Below are positions 32,411-42,572 of a stretch of 64,000 nucleotides of DNA, in pieces. Under the pieces are notes generated by a model, which saw only the letters and a list, made by a program, of their open reading frames with translations, made no database searches and was not told the origin of the DNA. A program made the position numbers and the translations under genes. Numbering within the stretch: the first letter of the stretch is position 1; every line of letters starts with the position of its first letter. Source of the stretch: Ichthyophis bannanicus (taxonomy: Eukaryota; Chordata; Amphibia; Gymnophiona; Ichthyophiidae); NCBI GenBank assembly GCA_033557465.1, contig CM066033.1, forward strand, positions 1,244,045,523-1,244,109,522, read 5' to 3'.

Positions 32411-32427
32411 GTCAATAATTTGAAGGA
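32411..32427. repeat. 17-bp target duplication, left copy
   Basis: 'gtcaataatttgaagga', repeated exactly at 34674-34690 on the other side of the Penelope-like unit. Confidence 0.9.
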
Positions 32428-32485
32428 AACACACGGAGCAAGAGGTAGTGATGACACAGACACTTTTATTGGAAATCCCCAATGC

Positions 32486-32509
32486 GTTTCGGCAAGTTGC
32501 CTTCCTCAG
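32486..32509 (-). ncRNA. Hammerhead-like motif, inverted arm
   Basis: Reverse complement of the motif at 34551-34574 (CTGAGGA, small GGCA/TGCC stem, GAAAC). It lies in the inverted left arm. Confidence 0.45.
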
Positions 32510-33299
32510 GGGGTCAAAATAACTTACAAAGATAAAACACAGTATATTAAAAAACAACAATGCAAAGTTTGTCAAAAAAGACATAAAAATAGTGATAATA
32601 ATATCAATTAAAATAATAATATAGATACTAAATACAACAACTAAAATAAAGCAAACCGGGCATGGTGAAAACGAGATGATAATAATGACTTGTTACTACA
32701 GTTTGCTTAATATCGTTAGAATTTGTATTTATTCCATATATACTGGTCTTCAACATTGGGGATGTTATCCCCTTCTCTGTAGGTTTGTTGCACAGAAGTG
32801 TTTATTATAGCCCCTCAATACGGCCCCTTTTTTTGCAAAACAGGTAGAGTTTACCCTTTACATCGTTTTTCATTATTGATATCTTTTTTTGCTAGCGATA
32901 TTGTTTTTCAACTATACCAGCATATCACTGTGGAATCCTGCATATAGGAACGTGACTAATGTACTATACAGATAATCCGACTCGGGGCTGTGAGTAGCGT
33001 TTTAGTTTATTGTTATGAGTCATCAATTAGAGCGGTGTTGCTTTATTTATGTAGCATGTATTTAAAGTTTTAGTTTTCTTTTCACTTCTCTTTTAGTGGA
33101 CTATGGTCCATGATTTTAGCATACTATTTACATATTTCATAGCATACACACCGTTTTTAATTTCATCGTGACTGCCACACCATGGTAGTAGTTTACTTTC
33201 TATTACGTTTCACATTTAGTGCTCCGGCCACTCATGTTACTTTAGTTTGCATCGAGAATTGTTCTCCCCTCATTCATTGTTTCGTTTATTGCATTTTCA

Positions 33300-34330
33300 T
33301 TAGATATTCCATAGTTGAGGCTCTGGCCTACAGCCCCTCTTGACTACACTGTTTGACTTGCAGTTTTGTGCGCATTGAGTGAGTACGACTCCTTATAAGT
33401 TTTTCAATTCACTTAATTCAGCTTTCTTAAATGGTTTTAAACAGATCAGTTTTTATGGCTTACCCAATCAATCACAGGTTTTATTATTTTTTGCTTTTAC
33501 CCTGCGTTATTTATAAGATTAGTTTTAAGATATTATTGTATAATGTACACCACTTCATATACATGTAATATAAGTTCTTCGTATGTTTTAATTATTTCAT
33601 GTCTGCATCTGATGGTTAGTATTTATTTTATAATGCAATTATAATTGCTTATTTATATATTTCTACGTATGTTTTCTACTTATTTACTATTCTATTATCT
33701 TATGTTCGTACCCACGGTCAGCATTTATATTACAATGCAATCATAATTACTCATTTATTAATTTGCGCGTATTGTATCCAATTATTTATTACTTCAACAG
33801 ATATATACATTTTTTAATAGCATTTTATTCATTAGTTTTTATATTTTTTTAGGCTTTGGCCATTAGCCCTTACCCATCTCATTAGCTGCACGCTTGCAGT
33901 CTCGTGTATGTTGAGCGAGTGTGAGTACAATTTTCAGTTCACTTCATGTCCTCCTTGCAAATGGTTGTACTTATAATTAGATTATATGGTTCACCTAATC
34001 AATTATAGTTTTTATTTTTATTTTTTCATTATTTATCACTTATCATTAGTTACTCTTCTTTCTTAACTTTTTTTAATTTTTGCTTTTGCCCTGCGTTGTA
34101 TATAACACTGTTTTAAGCCGTTTTTACACAATATTCATATATGTAAGACTTTTTCTTATTTATGTTTTATCACTCCAGTTTTACATTCGTTTGTCAGTGA
34201 TTACATTATCATTGTATTATAACTACTTATTAACACATTTGTGCATATATTTTTTAATTATTTATTGTTCTATTCTATTTTTTAGTTATGCATAATTTTA
34301 CCATCTGTTAAGTATTTATTTGTGTATCTA
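33300..34330. repeat. Diverged tandem duplication, about 540-590 bp unit
   Basis: Landmarks recur in order: 'ggctctggcctacagcccct' near 33313 and 'ggctttggccattagccctt' near 33852; 'cttttaccctgcgtt' near 33495 and 'cttttgccctgcgtt' near 34083. Both units are AT-rich and non-coding. Confidence 0.65.
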
Positions 34331-34550
34331 TTTATAATGAGCATTATAGGTTTTGAGATATGTCATTATCATTATTATCATCTCATTATTTTCACCATGC
34401 CCGGTTTGCTTTATTTTAGTTGTTGTATTTAGTATCTATATTATTATTTTAATTGATATTATTATCACTATTTTTATGTCTTTTTTGACAAACTTTGCAT
34501 TGTTGTTTTTTAATATACTGTGTTTTATCTTTGTAAGTTATTTTGACCCC

Positions 34551-34574
34551 CTGAGGAAGGCAACTTGCCGAAAC
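34551..34574 (+). ncRNA. Hammerhead-like ribozyme motif of Penelope-like element
   Basis: CTGAGGA (34551-34557), a short stem-loop GGCA-ACT-TGCC, then GAAAC (34570-34574), which is the conserved catalytic core order of hammerhead ribozymes. Such ribozymes are known in the terminal repeats of Penelope-like elements. Flanking helices were not fully modelled, so activity is unproven. Confidence 0.5.
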
Positions 34575-34673
34575 GCGTTGGGGATTTCCAATAAAAGCGT
34601 CTGTGTCATCACTACCTCTTGCTCCGTGTGTTTCCTGCTTAGCCTTGCAAGAGCTGTTGCTCTCCTTGTGCCT

Positions 34674-34690
34674 GTCAATAATTTGAAGGA
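34674..34690. repeat. 17-bp target duplication, right copy
   Basis: Exact copy of 32411-32427. LINE A RT sequence continues directly after it. Confidence 0.9.
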
Positions 34691-36385
34691 CAGGTAGGGT
34701 CAAGTGAGGGTTTTTTTGAGGAGAGGCTTGATTACAGCATGCTTGAAGGTTGCAGTGGAAAGCGAAATGTTAAGAATATATGAGATGAAAGGGATGATGG
34801 AGGAGGAGTTGGAGTTCAGGAGATGGGTGGGGATAGGATCAGAAGAACAGGTAGTGAGTTTAGAGGAGGAAAGAAGAAGAGAGGTTTCCTCAACAGAGAT
34901 TTTAGAAAAGAATGAAAGGATGATAGAGGTTGAGGGGAAAAGTTGGTAATGAAGAGGGGGGAAGAGAGGGTGAATAAGATTTAGTGGGGAACTGAAGAAT
35001 AATCTTATGCACTTTGTCATGGAAATAGTCTGATAGAGTTTGGGCAGAGAGAGAAGGAAGGATTGGAGGTAGAGGTGATTTAAGAAGAGAACTGAGTAGA
35101 AAAGAGACGGTGAGGACTAGAGGCAAGACAGTTAGTCAGATGGAGAAAATAGTTTTGCTTAGCAAGTGCAGTGGCGGACTGGAAAGAAGAAAGCATGAAT
35201 TTGAAGTGAAGAAAGTCAGAAAGAGAGCAGGATTTAAGCTAAGTGTGCTCAGCTGAGTGGGCACAGAAACGTAGGTAGGGGGTAGTTGAAGACAACCAGA
35301 GCTGAGGTGAGGTGCGCCTCACAGGACGTGGAATGGGCGGAGCAAGGGTATCCAGAATAGAGGAGAGAGCAGTATTATAGGAAGCTATGGCTTCATCAAC
35401 AGACTTAGAGGACAAAGTGAAAGAGAGAAGAGTATGAATAGAATTAGTGTAATGAATAGAATTAGTAGATCGATAGCATGAAGATTCCTAAAAAGATTGG
35501 AGGAGATTAGGTGACATTGAGGGGGGGGGGAATGATGAAGAGTGAAACTTAACAGATGATGGTCAGATAAGGGAAGAGCAGAGGTATGGAAATTGGAAGG
35601 TAAACAATTAGAGTAGTGACCAAGCTGATGAGTGGGGGCAGAAGAGCAAAGCTAGAGGTTGAAAGAGGAGGCATGGGAAAGGAACTTGGACACATAGGGG
35701 TCAGAGGGGTTATCAATATGAAAATTAAAGTCACCAAGAATAAAGGAGGGGGAAGAAGAATCCAGGAATAAGGAGAGCCAAAAGTCAAAATCAGTGAGGA
35801 AGGTAGAAGAGGACTTGTCAGGGGATCTATAGAGAACAGCGATCCAGACATGTAGGGGATTAAAAAGACGGAACGAATGAACTTCAAAGGAGGGAAAGGA
35901 ATGAGATTGAGGGAAAAGGAGGGGTTGAAATTGTCAAGGAGAAAGAAGAAACCCAACACCACCGCTGCGGCCATTGGGAGAGTGGGAGAACTGATAGCCG
36001 CCATGGCAGAGGGCAGCAACCGAAGCAGTGTCATAAGGGAGGAGCCAGGTTTCACTAAGAGCAAGAAGACGGGAAGTGCAAGAGATAAAGAGATCATGGG
36101 TAAAGTGAAGTTTATTAGAAGTGGAATGAGCATTCCATAAAGCACATAAGAAGGGGAAAGAGGATAGGGAAAAGAGAGGTATGTAGATGAGATTAGGGTG
36201 GTGGCGAGAAGGACTAATTTGGGAGTGAGAGAGAAGTGAAGGGGGACCAGAGTTGGGATTAATGTCACCAGAGGACAGAAGGAGAAGAAGAGTGCGAGGG
36301 AGAGAGGAGACAGCACATTGGAGACGGGGATGAGGTTGTTTTTGAGAGGAAGGAGATAAATGAATGAGAGGAAACTGAGCACCCT
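34691..36385 (-). pseudogene. LINE A copy 3 endonuclease and linker
   Basis: From 36385 downward: the 2A-like GDINPNSGP (about 36265-36237, last Pro-box changed), a segment with KPGSSLMTLLRLLPSAMAA (frame-shifted endonuclease), FHVDNPSDPYVSKFLSHASS-type sequence in another frame, then the linker and LSKISVEETSLLLSSSKLTT-type text at 34920-34800 preceding RT. Two long open stretches (36397-35549 and 35020-34700) are in shifted frames and only partly reflect the original protein. Confidence 0.65.
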
Positions 36386-37085
36386 AGAGATGGACACTAA
36401 AGTAACTGATTGGGTTAGAAATTGGTTGAGTGGAAGGCAACAAAGAGTACAGGTAAATGGAGCTCACTCTAAGGAGAGGGAGGTTACCAGTGGGGTGCTG
36501 CAGGGATTTTGTCTTTGATCCAATTCTTTTTAACATCTTTGTTTGTGATATTGCGGAAGGGCTGTCAGGTAAGGTTTGCCTCTTTTCGGATGATACCAAA
36601 ACCTGCAACAGAGTAGACACCCAGGAAGGAGTAGAAATCTAGCTAAGCTTGAAGAATGGTCTAGAATTTGACAGCTGAAATTTACATAGAAACATGACAG
36701 CAGAAAAAGATCACATGGCCTATCTAGTCTGCCCTTCCATATCAACTACTACAATAGTCCACTTTTTTCCTTTTGAGATACTCTATGTTTGTCCCATGCT
36801 TTTTTGAATTCAGATACTATCCTCATCTCAACAGTTTCCACTGGGAGACTATTCCATGCATTTACCACTCTTTCCGTAAAGAAATATTTCTGCATATTAC
36901 TCCTGAGTCTATTCTCTTTTATCCTCATCCAATGTCCCCTCATAGCAGAGCTTGCATTCAATAAAAAGAGACTCTCCTCCTGTGCATTTATGCCACAGAG
37001 GTATTTAAACGTCTCTATCATATCTCCTCTCCACTAAAAACTGCAGGGTCATGCACTTGGGCTGCAAAATTCCAAAGGATTTTTG
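36386..37085 (+). pseudogene. CR1 RT fragment, split by an inverted CR1 tail
   Basis: The plus strand reads KVTDWVRNWLSGRQQRVQVNG, then GVLQG (a decayed GVPQG), LFNIFVCDIAEGLSGKVCLF and SDDTKTCNRVDTQEGV. FADD has become FSDD. It stops at about 36686 and resumes at about 37037 with GHALGLQNSKG. The intervening 350 bp is a minus-strand CR1 3' end. It may be the other part of the CR1 at 23641. Confidence 0.75.
36687..37036 (-). mobile_element. CR1 LINE 3' end inserted in another CR1
   Basis: Minus-strand open frame reads MIETFKYLCGINAQEESLFL and ERVVNAWNSLPVETVEM, the CR1 C-terminus. The 3' tail at 36687-36745 is inverted ('acatagaaacatgacagcag'). Opposite in orientation to the surrounding CR1. 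Confidence 0.85.
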
Positions 37086-37789
37086 GCATGGCATGATATG
37101 GCCCTTAGGCGTGGAAATTAGGCACCTGAGATCTACACCTTCCTCTGAACCATACATATAAATTATTACTGTTAAGCCTCTTCTGAACAACATATCTTGC
37201 TTGTACCTCCAAATATCTGTTAATACTATCCCCCTCGCCTCCTTGTCACAACTCGCTACTTTAAATGATGTCAACTCTTCGATGATTTGTTTAACATAAC
37301 CTTGTGACACTCCATCCCGGTTTCTACCCCACCCTCCTCCCTATTTACCCTTTTTTCCCAACTGGATGCTCAGCTTGATTCACACGGATACCCTAAGCCC
37401 CCACCATTTTCAATATAACATACCCACCTTATCACCCCATAAGACTAGCTTGCACATAGCTATATTATCGCTATAACACCAAATCCCCGGTATCCTAGCC
37501 CCAACATAGGTGCACAGACTACCACTGAGCAAACACCACACCATACCAGCAGAAATGAAGTGACTACAAACTATCATAGCATTCTCCCTCCTATCGACAC
37601 TACTAAAACCAGTCACACCAACTTACATTTGGGATAACTCAATCCCCATCCTCTACAAACCCAGAGATCAGCTATCCGTACAACCCTTCCACACTCACCC
37701 TCATAAAAGACCACACCACCTCATTCACATACATGCTAAAGAAACCACTCTAACACCCTCGGCAGCCACACAAAATATCCAAACAATCA
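37086..37789. other. Unassigned; possibly 5' leader of LINE D
   Basis: No coding motif. The plus strand is A/C-rich, as is LINE D further on, which is why it may be its upstream part. Position and composition are the only arguments. Confidence 0.3.
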
Positions 37790-38376
37790 AGTGCTCAGGA
37801 AAAGGCTAAAAACCCACATGTTCAGATTGCACTTTGACTCAATTGAAAACACTCCTCCACTTATTGAAAATGGATAAATGATTCTCTAAATAAACAATAA
37901 TAAACTAAAACAGAACTATAAATTACAATTCAATAAAATTATCCCGGTGTAATACCCCACCACAATCTACAATTTTTGCATATAATTAAATCCAAAACAA
38001 ATTAAATTAGCTTTCAAATAAGCCTATCTCTACCAATAAGACAATCAAAAGATCCACCCGCTCTTCAAATCTTACCATATAAAATAGGTAAATAAACATG
38101 TAACACTAAAATAAATCAATGGAATTTCAAACCTTTCGCATATAGCTATTTTGATCTGTACATAGTTGATATATCACAAGTACAATTATTAATGTATAAC
38201 TACAGTTTATGTTTACCCTTTTTAAAACGTTTTATTATAATGTATAACCACAGTTTCCTATGTTCTATGTAAAAAGCAGAATGTTTACCCTGCTTAAATT
38301 GTTCCATTGTAAACCGCACCTGATCTCTCTGGAAGGTAGCGGTATATAAGCATTTGTTAAATAAATAAATAATAAA
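37790..38376 (+). mobile_element. LINE 3' end (LINE E-like tail)
   Basis: Starts with 'aaggctaaaaacccacatg' (end of ORF2, KRLKTHMF), then AT-rich 3' UTR, and finishes 'gtaaaccgcacctgatctct', 'ggtagcggtatataagc', taaataaataaat, very close to the LINE E tail at 30595-30658. The LINE D endonuclease starts immediately after. Confidence 0.7.
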
Positions 38377-39755
38377 TGCTTGCTCCATTCGTAACAAATT
38401 CACACCATAGCAGAAAACATTCAAGACCATAAAGTGGAAATCATGTGTATAACCGAATCATGGCTTACAGATGCAGACAACGACTTACTAAATCAACTCA
38501 CTACAGCAACTATGGAAGCCCACCATTGCCCTAGAACAAGACGCACAGACGGAGGAACCCTCATCCTATCATGCAAACAATTAAACTTGAAAACTGCAAG
38601 CACCATATCAACCTCCACTCTAAGCACCATAACCCTCGAAAACAAAAAGCTAATAATATGCCTAATAAACAGAGCTCCTTCCTCTTCCCCAGATGACCTC
38701 TCAACTAAAATCGAGTTGGTCACCAACCACTCTAACAAAGGCAAACAACCTATAATCCTAGGAGACTTCAACTTGAACTCATTACCTTCAGCTCAAGTCA
38801 CAGCATTCCTTGATGCTTTAAACTCACTGGATCTCTCCCAAATCATTGGAGCCCTAACACACACGGGAGGTCATACTCTTGATTTGATATTTGTACCCTT
38901 CGACCTTCACTCCCTCAATTCTCCCAATTCACACATCACCTATCAAGTAACTCCAGATCATGGTCAGATCATCACATGATTACCTTCAATCTACCTATCA
39001 GCCCCCCTTAGCCTAGACACCACTGCTAAGACTCTCACTGTCGGTTCAAAGAATTCGATAAGGACTCATTACTTAATCAAATTCTACCTAAGCTTGACAC
39101 CAGTTCCTCCGACCTCTCTTCCCTAATAGAAAACTAGAACACTATTTCAGCAGCTGCTCACGCACCACCTAAACCAAGAACCTCCAAGCGTACAAACAAA
39201 GCCCCTTGATACTCTTCCAATATAATGCAAGCAAAGACCACATTAAGGAAACTCGAAAGACAATGGAAGAAATCTAAGGACCACTTAGACCACCAGGAAT
39301 ACATGAAAAAGCAAAGAGAATACAACAAACTAATTCTAAATCATAAAAAACACCATTACACAAACATCATCACGAGATCCCTTAACCATCCTTGAGAGCT
39401 ATTCTCCATAGTGAAGGATCTAACCAAAGCCCTGCAGTCACACTGTAGTTTCAATAACCCCAGAAGCATTTGCAACCCACCTACAAAGTAAGCTTTTCTA
39501 CTCACAAACTGCATCAAACCAATCCTTCATGCCAATGACAAAACAAGATCACCCAAAAATGTGGACATCATTTTATTCAATCTTAGAGGACCACTGCATC
39601 AAACTCCTAAAATCCTTGAACACAACCACCTCCCTTCTGGATCCCTGCCCAACAGCTTGTATAAAGATGATATCACAAGAACTTGCACTGTCGCTATGTA
39701 GCATAATAAATCTATCCCTCTCACAAGGATTTATGCTACCACTATTGAAAGTCTC
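38377..39755 (+). pseudogene. LINE D endonuclease and RT N-terminus
   Basis: It opens with NACSIRNKF, then IMCITESWLTDADNDLLN (catalytic Glu), LILSCKQLNLKTAS, LIICLINRAPSSS, ILGDFNLNSLPS (Asp/Asn pair) and GHTLDLIF. The terminal SDH is blurred by a shift near 38965 (DHGQIIT in one frame, WSDHHM in another). From 38980 on there are many stops. Traces such as LSQGFMLPLLK at 39715-39750 mark the start of RT before the Ngaro junction. Confidence 0.75.
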
Positions 39756-39940
39756 AGTCCCGGCCGCGAATTAGCGTGGCCGGGCGCAGGCGGGCATCGG
39801 CACGGCAGGCCAAGGGTTAACCTTGGCGGGGGGCGGGGCGGGGGGGGAGGACGGGCAGCGCGGCGGCTATAAAAAGGCCGGCCGCGTCTTTGCTCGCCCT
39901 CTTCTTTACCCCCCCCCCCGCACGGCGACAACGAGAGGGC
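39756..39940 (+). repeat. Ngaro split direct repeat A1
   Basis: Starts 'agtcccggccgcgaattagc' and ends 'cgacaacgagagggc'. It matches A2 (46565-46748) with only a handful of substitutions and a C-tract length difference. It contains the TATA box and so the likely transcription start. Confidence 0.9.
39868..39875 (+). promoter_or_regulatory. TATA box of Ngaro element
   Basis: 'tataaaaa' in a GC-rich setting (ggcggctataaaaaggccgg), conserved in A2 at 46677. It suggests Pol II transcription beginning about 30 bp downstream. Confidence 0.65.
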
Positions 39941-39966
39941 GTTTTTGCTCACCACCCCTCTTCTGG

Positions 39967-40018
39967 CCACGTGTCGAGGCAGCTCGCAGCTTCCACGTGT
40001 TGAGGCAGCTCGCAGCTT
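39967..40018. repeat. 26-bp tandem duplication in Ngaro leader
   Basis: 'ccacgtgtcgaggcagctcg' with cagctt(c) (39967-39992) is repeated at 39993-40018 with one change (c to t). Present in the leader after A1 only. Confidence 0.8.
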
Positions 40019-40131
40019 CGGGGGATCCGGCGCGGGAGGAGAACCGAGGGCCCGGGATACCCTGCATCGGCAGCAAATTCCGAGTGCGGCACAGAGTACG
40101 AGTGGCGTTTTCTGCACAGGAGGCAAGGCGG

Positions 40132-41097
40132 GTGAGTCTCTGCAGAGGATCGTGGGACCGGGACAAAGATGGAGGGGGGAAGGGGGCGAGCATCAAAGGG
40201 GAAGGGAGCCAGCAAGCATATCTTGCAGTGGGCGCCGCAGCGGAGCGCTGGGGGGGGGGGAAGAATAACCTCTTGGCGGCTCAAGATGGACAAATCATCC
40301 CAGAGCGAGGGGTGCATAGAGACTGATAGGGGAGGGGTGTAGATAACAGCGTGGGGGGGCCTCCAGGCAAGGTGAAGCACGAATAGCTAACCCGATGGGG
40401 AAGCAATGTGTTATACGATGCAAAGGTCACCCTTTGGGTATGTGCCGCTTTTCCTGGATGGCGATAGGGGAGGTGAATGCGGGGGCGTGAAGTGCGGATC
40501 CAAGGAGGGAACAAGGCCGGGTATGGGGCAGAGGGATGGGTGGAAGCCATCTGCAGGGAAAGAGAATGGTCTCATAAGGGGTTCGCAGTTGCAGCGATGT
40601 CTAAAAGTTTTCCCTGCGGGAGATAGGTAAATGCAGGCATAGGCCATGGGCATTTGGCCGGGGTTTAAAAAAAAAAAAAATCACCCTCCCCCCCATGGCC
40701 TTTGCACGGGCACAGGCACGTGGGCTGGAAAACGGCATGAAAATTGGCTAAGTTGCGTGGGTTGCAAAGTTGTGTCCTTTTCCCTGTATTTTGCTGGGCT
40801 TAGGCACTTAGTAATTGAATAAAGATTCGTAGAGGGAGCCATCTACTGGATGCAAGGGTAATAGCAGTTTATATCTGTATCAGTGCTGGCTTCCATGATC
40901 CTTACTTGTACAGGCTGTCGATGTCCTGAGTGCTTTCCTGCAGCAGCGGACCTGGGGGGTTCTGGTTGGGGAAGTTACAAAATGATAGAATTGCTTTATT
41001 ACACCTAGCAATAACAAAGGTGCCCAGTCAATCGTATGATGCTCCCCAGTGCAGTGCTGATATGCCTTCCTATGTCCTTCATGTACCCCCCCCACTT
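40132..41097 (+). other. Possible 5'-UTR intron of the Ngaro transcript
   Basis: A strong donor-like site 'caaggcgggtgagtctc' (cut before 40132) faces an acceptor-like tract 'tgtaccccccccacttag' ending about 41096, shortly before the Gag start. The interval has no coding motif. Introns are reported in several YR retrotransposons. Not tested; the alternative is an unspliced long leader. Confidence 0.35.
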
Positions 41098-41120
41098 AGC
41101 ATTTGTGCAAGCAGGATACG

Positions 41121-42572
41121 ATGCCACGGAGGGCCGCGCTGGATGGAGAGAAGGACCGCAGGGAGCAGCCCAGCAGGAAGGGAGCAGGCGGCAAGCGGGA
41201 CGCGGAGGGCAGAACGACACGCGGTGCTTCGAAACTCGCAACTGCAAAGGCCACGAAAGGAAAACCCGGCAGCGGAGGCGGCCCGCATGGGAGACGTATG
41301 GGGCAGACTCCGCGGCAGAATCAGCAGTGCGCAGCACAACCGGCACAATCGACATCTAATCAGGAGCTGGATGAGCTACTGAGGCTGATACGTGACCAGG
41401 TGAACCAGCACGGCCTAGGCGTTTTCAAACAACGTCTAGAGGCGGCTGCGGTCAGTACCGACGTGCCTCGGGCCACCAGCGCAGGCACGGTGGGCAACAG
41501 CCCAGCGATCGGAGATGGAGCACCGAGCACCAGCTCAGCAACCGAGGTTAACGCACCAAGCACCAGTTCAGCGAACAGCGACGACACATCACTGATCGCC
41601 TCGGCGAAAGGTAAGCCCGCAGGCGATAGAAGGGCGGTGGCGGGATTGTCTTCCTCGTCGTCGGAGGAATCTAGCTCGGACAATGAGGGAGACATTTCCT
41701 TGGCAAATGCAATGCATAGCATTCTGAAAACTTTTAAAAGAAAAAATACGAAATCACACAAAGATAGACAGCTGGCAAGGGTGTGGGAAGGGCATAGCAA
41801 GACACGCATGCCAAGAGCGGACAGAGCCAACTCCGGGTCAGCCGGGCCGGCACTGACAGCTACGCTAGCAAGCCCAGCGGCGGTAAGCGGAGACCCGCGT
41901 TGCGGGGTAAGCTCACTAGCCAGCGCAGTGCCCAAAAAATTGAAAAAACGAATCTGGCGGAGGGAGTTTATCGACATATTTTCGTTACTGATCAGGGATC
42001 AGGACGGAGAAACTAAGGATGATAAAGATAAGGATAGAAGGTGGGAGAGGAAGCCGAGGATTACGAAATCCATAAACAATTGGGTCTCGGCCTTCCATAT
42101 ATTCATGAGTGTGGTCCTGGAGCGTGAGCCGGAATTGAATCAGTATTTAATTAAATACTTGGACACGATAACCCAGGCGCACAAGCGGCTCGGCGGGTGG
42201 GGCTGGCTGAATTACGACGTTAAGTTCAGACAGAGCTTGGCCGAAGACCCCACCATGACCTGGCAACACAGGATCGTGGATCTCTGGCTTGAGGAGATGG
42301 CCCCCAACAGACCATATTGTCTAGAAGGGTCTTCTCAGCCCTTTCAAGCGCAGCAATTTCGGCATGCCCCCCAGCCGAACGGGCGCAGGGCATGCCGTCA
42401 GTTCAACGCAGGGAACTGCACATGGAGGCCGTGCAAATTCAAACACGTCTGTACCAACTGCGGGGCGAATCACCCGGCCACTGTGTGCCGCTCCAGCAGA
42501 GACAACAAGCCCTTTAGACCAGTTCAGCAACGGGGTGGTGACGGCCATGGCTCCAACCCCCATCAGCCTTGA
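41121..42572 (+). CDS. Ngaro Gag-like protein with CCCH/zinc-knuckle C-terminus
   Basis: About 484 codons from ATG 41121 (an upstream in-frame TTG extends the open frame to 41103 but is a less likely start). The basic N-terminus (MPRRAALDGEKDRREQ) is followed by a Ser/Thr-rich linker with an acidic stretch (SSSSEESSSDNEGD), and a central domain INNWVSAFHIFMSVVLE and EPELNQYLIKYLDTI conserved in Ngaro Gags as I know them. The C-terminus has CRQFNAGNCTWRPCKFKHVC plus CTNCGANHPATVC, a CCCH finger and a knuckle-like finger for RNA binding. The frame is unbroken. It overlaps RT by 26 bp in another frame. Confidence 0.85.
   Translation: MPRRAALDGEKDRREQPSRKGAGGKRDAEGRTTRGASKLATAKATKGKPGSGGGPHGRRMGQTPRQNQQCAAQPAQSTSNQELDELLRLIRDQVNQHGLGVFKQRLEAAAVSTDVPRATSAGTVGNSPAIGDGAPSTSSATEVNAPSTSSANSDDTSLIASAKGKPAGDRRAVAGLSSSSSEESSSDNEGDISLANAMHSILKTFKRKNTKSHKDRQLARVWEGHSKTRMPRADRANSGSAGPALTATLASPAAVSGDPRCGVSSLASAVPKKLKKRIWRREFIDIFSLLIRDQDGETKDDKDKDRRWERKPRITKSINNWVSAFHIFMSVVLEREPELNQYLIKYLDTITQAHKRLGGWGWLNYDVKFRQSLAEDPTMTWQHRIVDLWLEEMAPNRPYCLEGSSQPFQAQQFRHAPQPNGRRACRQFNAGNCTWRPCKFKHVCTNCGANHPATVCRSSRDNKPFRPVQQRGGDGHGSNPHQP

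Larger units (their letters stand above)
32428..34673 (+). mobile_element. Penelope-like terminal unit with inverted ends, no coding region
   Basis: The outer arms, about 32425-32684 and 34362-34635, are reverse complements of about 260-270 bp. Both contain a hammerhead-like core (ctgaggaaggc ... gccgaaac). The same motif ends the coding Penelope-like element at 55252. Between the arms is AT-rich non-coding DNA with internal tandem duplication. Penelope-like copies with an inverted partial terminal repeat at the 5' side are a known arrangement. It is flanked by a 17-bp duplication. No RT or GIY-YIG sequence is present. Confidence 0.75.
31210..36385 (-). mobile_element. LINE family A, copy 3, split by a Penelope-like insertion
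   Basis: On the minus strand the endonuclease side is at 36385-34691 and RT at 32410-31210. A 2.2-kb Penelope-like unit (32428-34673) lies between, flanked by a 17-bp duplication of LINE sequence. The LINE 3' tail is missing at the 31210 end, where it joins DIRS Gag, and the 5' end is truncated at the CR1 junction. Confidence 0.8.

Noticed and set aside
35549..36397. 282-codon hydrophobic minus-strand frame as a membrane protein
   Set aside because: It is a LINE A copy in a shifted frame; the C+T-rich sense strand gives Leu/Ser/Pro/Phe-rich translations in all three frames.
39823..40380. Overlapping long frames on both strands in GC-rich DNA
   Set aside because: They cover the A1 repeat, leader and candidate intron. 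High GC lowers stop frequency; no domain, and the A2 copy does not preserve them.
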